From: Pyropia haitanensis
Lineage: Eukaryota > Rhodophyta > Bangiophyceae > Bangiales > Bangiaceae
Length of the DNA stretch: 64,000 bases
Direction: 5' to 3'
Assembly (NCBI GenBank): GCA_008729055.1
Contig: SDUX01000001.1
Coordinates: 1,780,319-1,844,318, forward strand
Positions 54,564-63,267 of this stretch are shown here, in pieces. Each line of letters opens with the position of its first letter. Position 1 is the stretch's first letter. A program made the translations under genes and the position numbers. Below the pieces are notes generated by a model. That model saw only the letters and a list, made by a program, of their open reading frames with translations, was not told where the DNA came from and did not search any database.

Positions 54564-56085
54564 ATGCATACCCGCTCGTCTTCGCGTAACGATCCCGCTG
54601 GCCCCCCCGGTGCTCGCACCGGGGTGAGTGTCGCGGGTCGTGGCCGCGGAGCGGGCGGGCCCGGCTCTGCGGTGCCCCCCTCGGGGGCCCCGCCGCCGGG
54701 GGGCTCCCCCCCGCCGCCTGCCCCTGCGCCGGCGCCCCCTGCGGCCCCGGGCGCCCCTCCCCCTCCCCCCCCGCCTCCCCCTTCTCCCCCTCCCCCGTCC
54801 GATCCGCCTCTTCCCCCCGCCCCCGCCGCCTCTGCCGCTGCGGCGCCGTCCCGCGGCCGCCGTGCCCGCCCCGCCCGTGGGGCGGGCGCGGCGGGCGGCC
54901 TCGCTGCTTCCCGCCCGCGCCGGCGCCTCGCCGGTGTGGCAGCGCCCGCGGCTGCCGCGGCCCTGCCTCCGCCCCCGCCCCCGCCCCGGCCCCCGCCAGC
55001 GGCGGCCCCTCCGCCCCCTGCGGCGGCCGTCGAGGGGTCCCCTGCTCCCGCGGGGGCGTTGTCGGCGCCGCCGGGGCCGCCCAGGGGCTGTTCGAGTGGG
55101 CCGACGACGAGGAGGAGGCGGACGTCGAGTACTTCCCGTCGGCGTCCTTTCCCGACTACACGAACGACCTGTCCTACCACTCGGACGCCCACCACTCCGC
55201 CCTCGCTTCGGCGGTGCCGCCGACGGCCCCCCACTCTGCGCTGCGCCGCCACCCGTCGGCTCTTTCGGCTGCGGCCCGCCGCTCCGTTCCCCCCCCCCCC
55301 CTCCTCCCCCTCCGCCCCCGGCGGAGCCCTACGCACTGGGGCCGTATGGGGCACTCGCGGCGCCTCCGGCGGCGCCGGCTGGAGGCGGCGCCGGCGCCTA
55401 CGGGTGGGACGGCTCCCCCGCCATCGGCGCCCGGGGCGCCGACTATTACGTCCCCGGCGTCCCCGGCGCCGGCCGCGCCGAGTCCGCCTTCACCACGGGT
55501 GCTGTTGCCCGGGTCTTCCACGGCGGCCCTCGTCTCGAGGGGTTTGACCTCCCGTCGAGCCTGTGCGGCGCAGGCGTTTTTCCTAAGCCCTTCACAATGT
55601 TTGGTGAATTCCTCCTCCGCTTCCCCGCCACCGACCGGACCTCCTACGAGGCCCGCATCCTTCACACTGCCCTCGCCTGGCTGCAAAATGCCAACAACCG
55701 CCTCCTCGACATCGAGGCGGCCGCGGCCGCGGGCACCATCTCCGCCGCGGATGCCGCCCAAGCGCTCCCGGTCGCCCGGACTACCATCTTCCAGATCTTC
55801 GCCCTCCTTGGGGCCCGCTACGAGTGCCTGCGGGAGCAGCGGACCGGCCGGCAGGACTGGGCCCACACCTTGGAAGCGGGCGCCCTCCAGCCCGCCGGCC
55901 CCGGTGTGGCATATATACGCCTGGGGGGCGCGCAGGGGCCGTCCACGGCTAAGTGGACGGCACGCGCCGCAGCCCCACGGGCGGCCACACCCGCCGAGGG
56001 CGTCGTTGCAACCCCTCTCCCCGACCCCTGTAAAAGGGTCGGGCGGCGCACCGGGCCCGAACGGTCGCGTCACGGGTGGGGCTAG
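54564..56085 (+). CDS. Gag/capsid-like ORF of a probable retroelement, frame broken
   Basis: A Pro/Ala-rich N-terminus begins at ATG 54564 (MHTRSSSRNDPAG). An acidic island GLFEWADDEEEADVEYFPSA lies in the next frame. After the C13 run 55289-55301, a third frame carries DYYVPGVPGAGRAESAFTTG and a helical domain: TMFGEFLLRFPATDRTSYEA, LHTALAWLQNANNRLLDIEA, and TTIFQIFALLGARYECLRE. Layout and position next to a retrotransposon suggest a capsid-like protein, but there is no CCHC knuckle and no family was recognised. Beyond about residue 430 the reading becomes Arg/Pro noise; its TAG at 56083 sits inside a perfect palindrome. It might be the 5' ORF of the neighbouring element or a relic of another. 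Confidence in coding is moderate, in function low. Confidence 0.5.
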
Positions 56086-56347
56086 CCCCCCCCCCTAGGT
56101 CGCTTGTGATTGGGTCGAAGGCGTGCGCCGGCGGGCGATCCTTCGACCCGAAGGACAGCTCCCGGGCCGGGGGAGGACGGCCGCGGGAGCTGGATCGAGT
56201 ACTCCCTGTGACGATCGATAGGATCGACCTATCGATTGTGGTACGCCCTTTCGGGGGGTACTCACCAATTTCGCATGCAATTATCGTCTTGGAGGGATTT
56301 CGCTTCTATTTCTTAGGACAGGTCGACCCTGCCCGGTCGACCTGTCC
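56020..56347 (+). repeat. array of five perfect hairpins and one palindrome
   Basis: Perfect inverted repeats follow each other: 56020-56027/56036-56043 (8 bp), 56112-56121/56140-56149 (10 bp), 56156-56164/56184-56192 (9 bp), 56214-56222/56228-56236 (ATCGATAGG / CCTATCGAT, loop 5) and 56316-56327/56336-56347 (GGACAGGTCGAC / GTCGACCTGTCC, loop 8). The 12-bp palindrome GGGGCTAGCCCC lies at 56078-56089. They precede the Gag start and could form a structured leader or LTR segment. Confidence 0.8.
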
Positions 56348-56549
56348 GATCGAGGGTTGTGGCGGGCGCGCGCGTGCCTCTTCTGGGCACGCGACGGCGT
56401 TCTCGCCCCGCTCCTCCCTGCTCGTCAGGTCTAAACGTATCCTTCTTTGTCCCGCTTACTTGCCATAGTCTTGGCACTGCGGTTACGGGTTTGTGCGTCA
56501 ACCCTCCCCCCTGATTACGGTACCCTGTGGACACCCGACTTGCCACATT

Positions 56550-56567
56550 TGGTGGAGCAGCAGGGGA
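56550..56567 (+). other. candidate tRNA primer-binding site
   Basis: TGGTGGAGCAGCAGGGGA follows ...ccaca plus two T. An LTR ending in CA, then a short spacer, then TGG (complement of the tRNA CCA end) is the expected arrangement. The implied tRNA acceptor strand would end CTGCTCCACCA. The site lies 248 bp before the Gag ATG. It is unproven because no matching 3' LTR was found. Confidence 0.3.
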
Positions 56568-56814
56568 TACGCAGAAACTCACGGCCCTCGGCCGTGAGGT
56601 GGACGTGTATCTCCTTATCTTTTACGGCTAAGACGGGTAGCGGTGTCATCGTGGACTTCGACTTGGGCGGCCGGAGCGCAGGGCGCAAACGGACCCGGGT
56701 CAAGGTGGTGGTGAGCGGGGCTCATCACGTCAAGGGGTCGCCACGGGCCGTAGCCCCGTGGACGACGACGATCGCCGGTCCTCGACAGGGGAGGACCTGA
56801 TCGGCGAGGGTAAC

Positions 56815-58626
56815 ATGGATCCTCATCTTCCGAAGGACTACGTACCCCCCGATGGGACGCGCCGAAAGGGCGTCTCCACGAGGTCTTCCTCTACCACTCA
56901 AGCCCGCAACGACCCCCCTCCGCCTCCTCGTCGGGCCCCGTCGGCGCATGCCGACGTGGACCCAAAGGACGACCCGCTGACGTTCCCAGCGGCCTCGGCG
57001 TCGGCGGCTGGGCCGACGCCTACCGCAGAGGCGGAAGACGACGGCCGGACTGCCGCCTATGAAGCTGCCCTTGCTCAAGCGGAGCAAGCTTTGAATGACG
57101 AGCAGACCACGGTAGCCGAACTGACGCGACGTCTGCAGCAGCAACAAGATCTGCTGGTTGAGATGCAGAAGTCTGCTCAAGAGAGCAGATCCGCCAGTGG
57201 CTCCATGAAGAAGCCCCGACCCACCAAGAAGGGTCAGCCCAAGGATCGCAAGCAGCCGACACCTGAGCCTGTCAAGGAACAACATGACACGGCGGAGCTA
57301 CTTGCGGGACTCCAGGCTCTCCTTCAAGTGTACGGTGAGCGCCCCGCTCAGGGCACCCCCGAGCGCGGCCGCCGCACACGCAAGGGCCCTCGTCACACTC
57401 GACGTGACGACGCCCCTTCCAAGTCCCGGTCATCGACGGCGACGGACCGATCTACTTCGCCCGATCGGTCGTCGTCGTCATCGTCGACATCGGGGCCCCC
57501 GACCCCTCCTTCTCCGCCGTCTTCCCCGTCGGAATCTTCCGACGAGAGCACCACGGACGAGGAGGAAGCTACGCGACGCCGACGCGGGCTCAAGTCCAAG
57601 CGATCAAAGAAGAACGAACACGAGGTGTTCGACCGTCGGATGGCCATCCATGCACCCAACCGTCGTTACCGACGTCTGTTGTGCTACAAGACGTACTTCC
57701 TGGAGGATACGCGCCTGGCGTATCCACCCCGTCTTGTCAGGAAAGCACATAAGCTGAACAAGTGCTTGGACGGGCCGTTCCAAGGTCAGGCGCCCTTCAC
57801 TGGAAAGGACCCTCTCGCCATCTTCGGGTTCTTGTCTACGTTCAAGAAAGCTTGTGACGCCGCCGGAGCGTCACACGGACAAGCACTGCCTCTCCTCGGC
57901 TTTCGCCTGTCGGGATCGGCCAAGCTGTCCTTCACCTCCGCCGTGTCCAACAGTGGGACACGGGACGCGCACGCCATCAAGACGTACGGGGACGGAGTGA
58001 ACTGGCTGTTGCAGAAGTTTGCAACGCCGGACAAGTTGAACGAGGCCTACACCGAGGTCATTTCTGCTCGTCAAGAACAAGAGGAAGCACCTCGAGCGTT
58101 CGGCGAACGGCTCGAGCGTATGTGCGACCGCCTCGTCGGCTTGTTCAACAGCAGCGATCTCGTTGATACGTTCATCAACGGACTTCACGACGCGATCAAG
58201 GCGCAGGTTGTCATGTTCCAGATGACCAAGGGCCGCGTGTCGCTGCCGGAAGCGATCACTACCGCGCAGATCTACTGGACGGGTGTCCAGAAGGTCAAGG
58301 TGGACCTGCGTCGACACATCCGGAACACTACCTCTCCAATCCGTGTTGGAGCCGTCTCGGAAGCCGTCGTAGCGAATGTCGCGGTCACTCCGCCGCAACC
58401 ACCACGTTTCGCGCGAACGGAACGCAACGCCACACCGGCATCGAGGTCCCCGTCCCCGCGTCGAACTGCAACTTCGACGGACGAATGCTACAACTGTCAC
58501 CGGTTCGGGCACTTCTCCAGCGACTGCCCCGAACCTCGACGGGAACGCCGACGTTCGTCAACGGACCGTGCCGTAACGGCCTTCGTCGACACCGACGACC
58601 ACCCTGCCCACGCTCAGGGAAACTGA
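56815..58626 (+). CDS. gag: Gag polyprotein of the Ty3/Gypsy element
   Basis: A 603-residue structural protein that forms the virus-like particle. ATG 56815 (MDPHLPKDYVPP) is the first in frame; the frame is open upstream without ATG. A Glu/Gln-rich helical stretch covers residues 80-125, then Ser/Arg/Asp low complexity follows. The Retrotrans_gag capsid domain lies at about residues 320-490, with FTGKDPLAIFGFLSTFKKAC, LLGFRLSGSAKLSF and FINGLHDAIKAQVVMF. One CCHC knuckle, CYNCHRFGHFSSDC, sits at residues 558-571 and should bind the packaged RNA. The stop TGA 58624-58626 directly follows a slippery heptamer, so a minority of ribosomes should continue into Pol. Confidence 0.9.
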   Translation: MDPHLPKDYVPPDGTRRKGVSTRSSSTTQARNDPPPPPRRAPSAHADVDPKDDPLTFPAASASAAGPTPTAEAEDDGRTAAYEAALAQAEQALNDEQTTVAELTRRLQQQQDLLVEMQKSAQESRSASGSMKKPRPTKKGQPKDRKQPTPEPVKEQHDTAELLAGLQALLQVYGERPAQGTPERGRRTRKGPRHTRRDDAPSKSRSSTATDRSTSPDRSSSSSSTSGPPTPPSPPSSPSESSDESTTDEEEATRRRRGLKSKRSKKNEHEVFDRRMAIHAPNRRYRRLLCYKTYFLEDTRLAYPPRLVRKAHKLNKCLDGPFQGQAPFTGKDPLAIFGFLSTFKKACDAAGASHGQALPLLGFRLSGSAKLSFTSAVSNSGTRDAHAIKTYGDGVNWLLQKFATPDKLNEAYTEVISARQEQEEAPRAFGERLERMCDRLVGLFNSSDLVDTFINGLHDAIKAQVVMFQMTKGRVSLPEAITTAQIYWTGVQKVKVDLRRHIRNTTSPIRVGAVSEAVVANVAVTPPQPPRFARTERNATPASRSPSPRRTATSTDECYNCHRFGHFSSDCPEPRRERRRSSTDRAVTAFVDTDDHPAHAQGN

Positions 58627-58659
58627 GCGGTCGGTCGCGTGAGCCCGGCGCGGCCGACC
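58617..58659 (+). promoter_or_regulatory. programmed -1 ribosomal frameshift signal (gag-pol)
   Basis: The heptamer G GGA AAC (58617-58623) is in exact X_XXY_YYZ phase with the Gag codons and is followed at once by the Gag stop TGA. After a 5-nt spacer (58624-58628), 58629-58639 pairs with 58649-58659 to form an 11-bp stem with one G.U pair and a 9-nt loop. Pol is open in the -1 frame across this point. The same heptamer is established as the gag-pro slip site of simian type D retroviruses. Confidence 0.85.
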
Positions 58660-61600
58660 TTCCCCCTGACCGCGGCAAACCCCAACCAACACCTCGGTGT
58701 TGGACGTCGATCCTCAACAAGGCGTACCGTCACTACACGGTTCCCCTGTGTCTGGGGCCTGCCCCAGAACACATGCGTGCGATGCGGCCCACGCTGGATA
58801 CAGGGGCGGGTCTCAACCTCATTCGGGTTGACCAACTTCCGGCGAACTGGACCTCGTTCGCGTCCAAGAATCGACGGACGCCCAAGGTGGTTGACGCCAG
58901 TGGCAACCCCCTTCCCATCCTGGCGGCGATCAACATCATCGTCGACTCCGGGCACGTTAAGATGGTCTCAACGTTCCACGTCGTCAAGGAGTTGGCCGTC
59001 CCGGCCATCTTGGGTACCCGGTTCATCAACCAGCACGTGGAGGCTATTTACCCACGTCTCAACAAGGTGTACTGGACCGACCCCAGTTCACCTGTCTCGG
59101 TTTGCATGCCCATCTTGGACACGCACTGCGTTCAACGGCAACAGGGCAAGGTCCGTCTGGCTAAGCGGACGACCTTGCCGCCGTTCACCGAAGTGTTCGC
59201 GGCAGCCAACAGCGACATCACCGGGTTGATCCATGTGACCACCAACTCAAGATTGCACCAAGGTCACCAAGTCATCTTGGCGAATGGGGTCGCCTGCACC
59301 TTGCCTGCCGTGCCCTTCCAGGTACGATTGTGCAACGTCGGCGCGACAACCAGGTACCTCAAGAAAGGTACCGTCCTCGGGTCAGCGGAGATGTACGAGG
59401 GGCCAGTCATCGCCACGGTCGATGAGAAGCCCCAACCTCCGCAACATAAGCCCGCGCCGTCGGTCGACTCAGTCGACCTCGCGGACGCTCCGAAGCACCT
59501 CCACAAGCGTATCCGGAGGATGCTCGAGCAGCATCAGGTCATGTGGAGCGGCAAGCTGGGGACGATCCACGCCACCGTTCATCGGATTGAAACCGATGAC
59601 AAGGTCATCCCGATCCACCAGGCCCCCTACCGGACGGGCCTGCGCAAGAGGGAGATCATCACGGACTGCATCAACGCCATGCTCAAGCAGGAAGTGATAC
59701 GGCCAAGCCACAGCGACTGGTCAAGCCCAGTCGTGGTCGTGCCCAAGAAGAACGGCAAGCCGAGGTTCTGCATCGACTACCGACGGCTGAACGCCGTCAC
59801 CAAGAAGGATACCTATCCCATTCCTAGGATGGATGATTGCCTCGACTCGTTGGGCGAGGCGCAGTTCTTCTCGACACTTGATTGCACAGCCGGTTACTGG
59901 CAAGTGCCACTCCGAAAGGAGGACCAAGAGAAGACCGCCTTCGCATGTCACGACGGACTCTTCGAATGGGTCGTCATGCCGTTCGGGCTGACGAATGCCC
60001 CGGCAACGTTCCAGCGAGCCCTGGACATCATCTTGTCTGGCCTCAAGTGGCAGATATGTCTTGTCTACCTTGACGACGTCATCGTGTTCTCCAAGTCCGC
60101 CGAGGAACACGTCCGCCACCTGGACGTAGTCTTGACACGCCTACGTAAAGCAGGCGTCACACTCAACCTTGAGAAGTGTGCCTTCTTCAAGAAAGAAGTC
60201 GAGTACCTCGGTCACTTGGTCTGCCCCGGCCAACTCAAGGTGCACAACAAGAACACCGAGGCCCTCAAACGGGCCACCTTCCCCAAGACGAAGACCCATA
60301 TGAAGAGCTTCCTCGGCGCCTGCAACGTCTACCGACGCTTCGTCAAGGACTTCGCCAAGAGAGCGAGACCATTAACCGAGCTGACCAAGAACGACGTCGG
60401 CCCGGATCTGCCTGAACCAACGGCAGAACAACTCGCGGCGTTTGAAGACCTCAAACAAGCCTTGGTGACACCGCCGGTGCTCACCATCCCGCACCCCACC
60501 CGTCGATTCGTGGTCGACGTCGACGCGTGCGCGGACCAGCTCGGGTGCGCCTTGTTGCAAGAACAAGAAGATGGACAGCTGCAACCGGTGGGCTACTACA
60601 GCCGCACGCTGAAGCCGGCCGAGCAGAACTACTGCACGACGGAACGCGAATGCCTTGGACTTGTGTGGGGAGTGCTGACCTTACGGCACTTCTTGGACGG
60701 CAACAAGTTCACGGTGCGAACGGACCATCAGGCACTAAGGTGGATCTACAATACCACCGACCCAAGCAGCCGGTTGATGCGATGGCGCCTCCGCTTGGCC
60801 GAGTTCACCTTCGACGTCTTGTACAAGCCTGGTGCAAGTCATCATGCACCCGACTTCTTGTCACGGACGCGCACCGGCGCCCTTGACGACTCGGATCTCG
60901 ACGACGAGATCCCATGCTTGGCTCTGGCCGAGACGGCCAGAAGCTTGCAGAGGGGGCGGTACACCCACGCGGTACGGCTGACGCCGGTCGCGTTTGAGGA
61001 CCTAGTAGCGGACCAGGCGACCGACGCCTTGTGCAAGGTCATCCGCAAGAAGATAGCCGCAGGCAAGGCCCCCAACTTCTCGGTGAAGGACGGCGCGCTC
61101 TACCGAGAGGGCCTCGACGGGGACCAGCTTGTGGTCCCGCACAAGCATCGGGCGAGGTTGCTCCACTTGGCCCACTTCCCGACCACGGAGGGACATCCGG
61201 GATCAAACCGGATGTACTACTCCATGCGGCGCCGGTTCTACTGGCCGTCGATGGCCACCGACGCCTACGGAGTTGTCACGCGGTGCGCCGCATGTGCACA
61301 GAGCCGGCTTGCGTTGCGACGCCACACGGCGCCGATGAGGCTGTTCCCGGCGACCGAGCCGTTGACGGATGTCAACGTCGACATCCTCGGGCCGCTGCCT
61401 GTCTCGTTGACGCGCAACAAGTACGTGTTGGCATTCACCGACCGCTTCTCCAAGGTCGTCCGTTGCGTCGCCCTGAAGAAGGTGACCGCTGTCACGGTAG
61501 CCTCGGCGTTGGTGGAGGTATGGGTGGCCAGCTACGGGCCACCCGACGTGCTCCTGTCGGATCAAGGAAGCCAGTTCATGTCGAAGTTCTTCATCGCCGT

Positions 61601-63161
61601 GTGCCGGACCCTTGGCATTGAGACAAGGGAGTCGACGCCGTACCACCCGCAGACAAACGGGCAGGTGGAGCGGTACAACCGCACCATCGTCAAGCAGCTC
61701 CGGCACTACGTTGCGGATAACCCGCAACGGTGGGATGAGCTCCTACCCATCCTCACGTACGCGTACAACACGCAGCCGCATCGATCGACGGGCGTGGCAC
61801 CGTTCGAGCTGGTCATCCCCAGACGGATCCCGAACCTCACGGTGCACAGCCCGCCACCCGGTGTGTCTATCCAGGCACACGGCACCACCAAGGACGGCTC
61901 GCCCTTGTCGGTCAAGCGCTCCTTCATGGCCCGGCTCCGCAAGACCATACCCAAGGTGGCCGAAGCTCTGCGCAAGACGCAGCAGCGCTACAAGAAAACG
62001 TACGACAAGAACCTTGCCACCCGGAACAAGGATGTCAAGATCGGCGACTACGTGTACCTGAAGGCACACCAACGCGAGCACAAGTTGTCCAGCCCCACGA
62101 ACGGGCCGTTCCTTGTCGTCGACCTGGACGACAAGACGTTCGTTGTCCAGGTGGGGGACGAGGAGAGCAGAGTGTCATGGGACCAAGCGACGCCAGCCCC
62201 AAGACCCGATGCAGCCGGCGAAGCCGACGCCACTCCTCATGCCCTGCTCAAGGACAAGGTGAACTTGTCCGACCGTCCATCCGTGATGGACGACTACCTC
62301 ATCGACAAGCTCGTCGGGTATCGATGCGTCGATGGGGAGCACCAAGCCAAGGTGCGGTGGTGGGGGTACCAGAGCAACGACGACGTGTGGACGCCGCTCG
62401 GCGACCTGCCGAAGCACTTGGTCCTGCGGTACCTGCGGAACCAGAACAAGCAAGTGCCGGGGTACGAGTGGTCACCAACTAAGATGACACTCAGGTCGCA
62501 GAGCCAAGGCCTCCCACACCCGGACGCCCGCGTGAACGCGGTGACCCCCAGCGTCAGGTGGGTACCAACCATCATCGCCTTCCACCAATCGCCCGACGGT
62601 CACGTCCAAGCGCGACTCATCTGGACCCACCCGCGCGGGCAGGTGGGCGAGGTCATCCCCCTGTACTACCTACGCAGTACATTCCCCACGAACTTCCCCC
62701 GTAACATACCGGAGCGGGCGGACTGGACGGCTCCCCGAGCAATCGTGGACCGGTTGGAGAAGCTCCACGGGCCTCACACCATCGACTTGTTCGCCACTCG
62801 GGCGAACAAGAGGTTCGAGCGGTTCGGCTCCAAGGAGTGCGAGCCCGGGGCCGAGTGGCGTGACTCAATGTGTCACGACTGGACGCCCTACAACGCGTGG
62901 GCGAACCCCCCGACCTCGCTCCTCCCGGAGATTGCCGAGCGACTGGCAAGTGGCCCTCCATTGGCCCTCACCCTCCTCGCCCCCCGGTGGGAGGCGCAAG
63001 AATGGTTCAGTATCTTCATGAACCGATGCTTCGAGTACGAGGAGTTACCCTTGGAGTGCTTCCCCCGCTCGCCCGCGAGTCCCGACCTATGGGTGGCTGA
63101 GCACCCACCGGTCTGGACCACGATAGTATTTCGCTTTGAGCGAAATCATGCCGGCGAGTAG
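58620..63161 (+). CDS. pol: Pol polyprotein: PR-RT-RH-INT-chromodomain with a long composite C-terminus
   Basis: About 1,513 residues after the -1 shift (numbering from the shift). Aspartic protease has DTGAG near 60. Reverse transcriptase has the YLDDV catalytic motif near 483 and VVVVPKKNGKPRFCIDYRRL upstream. RNase H begins FVVDVDACADQLGCALLQ near 635. Integrase has the H-H-C-C finger (HFPTTEGH ... CAACAQ) near 850-890, then catalytic Asp in NVDILGPLP, Asp in LSDQGSQF and Glu in NGQVERYN near 920, 980 and 1016. The GPF-like segment NGPFLVVDLDD precedes a chromodomain (about 1222-1280) with cage residues Tyr1226, Trp1247 and Tyr1250. Residues 1314-1370 resemble a chromoshadow-like fold. Residues 1389-1465 match the DIRS methyltransferase-like pattern DLFATRAN ... 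WANPPTSLLP ... LLAPRWEAQEWF. Everything to the stop TAG 63159 is one unbroken frame. Confidence 0.9.
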   Translation, partial: KLSGRSREPGAADLPPDRGKPQPTPRCWTSILNKAYRHYTVPLCLGPAPEHMRAMRPTLDTGAGLNLIRVDQLPANWTSFASKNRRTPKVVDASGNPLPILAAINIIVDSGHVKMVSTFHVVKELAVPAILGTRFINQHVEAIYPRLNKVYWTDPSSPVSVCMPILDTHCVQRQQGKVRLAKRTTLPPFTEVFAAANSDITGLIHVTTNSRLHQGHQVILANGVACTLPAVPFQVRLCNVGATTRYLKKGTVLGSAEMYEGPVIATVDEKPQPPQHKPAPSVDSVDLADAPKHLHKRIRRMLEQHQVMWSGKLGTIHATVHRIETDDKVIPIHQAPYRTGLRKREIITDCINAMLKQEVIRPSHSDWSSPVVVVPKKNGKPRFCIDYRRLNAVTKKDTYPIPRMDDCLDSLGEAQFFSTLDCTAGYWQVPLRKEDQEKTAFACHDGLFEWVVMPFGLTNAPATFQRALDIILSGLKWQICLVYLDDVIVFSKSAEEHVRHLDVVLTRLRKAGVTLNLEKCAFFKKEVEYLGHLVCPGQLKVHNKNTEALKRATFPKTKTHMKSFLGACNVYRRFVKDFAKRARPLTELTKNDVGPDLPEPTAEQLAAFEDLKQALVTPPVLTIPHPTRRFVVDVDACADQLGCALLQEQEDGQLQPVGYYSRTLKPAEQNYCTTERECLGLVWGVLTLRHFLDGNKFTVRTDHQALRWIYNTTDPSSRLMRWRLRLAEFTFDVLYKPGASHHAPDFLSRTRTGALDDSDLDDEIPCLALAETARSLQRGRYTHAVRLTPVAFEDLVADQATDALCKVIRKKIAAGKAPNFSVKDGALYREGLDGDQLVVPHKHRARLLHLAHFPTTEGHPGSNRMYYSMRRRFYWPSMATDAYGVVTRCAACAQSRLALRRHTAPMRLFPATEPLTDVNVDILGPLPVSLTRNKYVLAFTDRFSKVVRCVALKKVTAVTVASALVEVWVASYGPPDVLLSDQGSQFMSKFFIAVCRTLGIETRESTPYHPQTNGQVERYNRTIVKQLRHYVADNPQRWDELLPILTYAYNTQPHRSTGVAPFELVIPRRIPNLTVHSPPPGVSIQAHGTTKDGSPLSVKRSFMARLRKTIPKVAEALRKTQQRYKKTYDKNLATRNKDVKIGDYVYLKAHQREHKLSSPTNGPFLVVDLDDKTFVVQVGDEESRVSWDQATPAPRPDAAGEADATPHALLKDKVNLSDRPSVMDDYLIDKLVGYRCVDGEHQAKVRWWGYQSNDDVWTPLGDLPKHLVLRYLRNQNKQVPGYEWSPTKMTLRSQSQGLPHPDARVNAVTPSVRWVPTIIAFHQSPDGHVQARLIWTHPRGQVGEVIPLYYLRSTFPTNFPRNIPERADWTAPRAIVDRLEKLHGPHTIDLFATRANKRFERFGSKECEPGAEWRDSMCHDWTPYNAWANPPTSLLPEIAERLASGPPLALTLLAPRWEAQEWFSIFMNRCFEYEELPLECFPRSPASPDLWVAEHPPVWTTIVFRFERNHAGE
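63128..63146 (+). repeat. perfect 8-bp hairpin at the end of pol
   Basis: ATTTCGCT, loop ttg, AGCGAAAT, ending 12 nt before the Pol stop codon. It may be structural RNA near the 3' end of the coding part. Confidence 0.7.
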
Positions 63162-63267
63162 CAGAGTAACAAGACGATTCATGGGTACCTGGGCGTCCCT
63201 ATAGGGCTAGCCCCTCCCCCTCCTTCCCCACCAACTGCACCCGACACGCGGGAGCCTCCTACACCCG
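63162..63267. other. spacer between pol and the antisense ORF
   Basis: It contains the overlapping palindromes CCCTATAGGG (63197-63206) and GGGCTAGCCC (63204-63213), then a pyrimidine-rich tract. On the opposite strand the tract is a polypurine run. No plus-strand polypurine tract typical of a Ty3 3' LTR junction was seen. Confidence 0.45.

Larger units (their letters stand above)
56548..63161 (+). mobile_element. Ty3/Gypsy chromovirus-type retrotransposon (internal region)
   Basis: The internal region runs from the candidate primer-binding site through Gag and Pol, both free of internal stops. Domain order PR-RT-RH-INT-chromodomain defines a Ty3/Gypsy chromovirus. The frameshift signal, aspartic protease and RT active-site motifs are all intact, so the copy looks recent or under constraint. 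Its composition is lower in GC than the flanks and free of homopolymers, as expected for an insertion. LTRs were not identified in the 840 bp available downstream of Pol, so outer limits are unknown. Confidence 0.85.
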
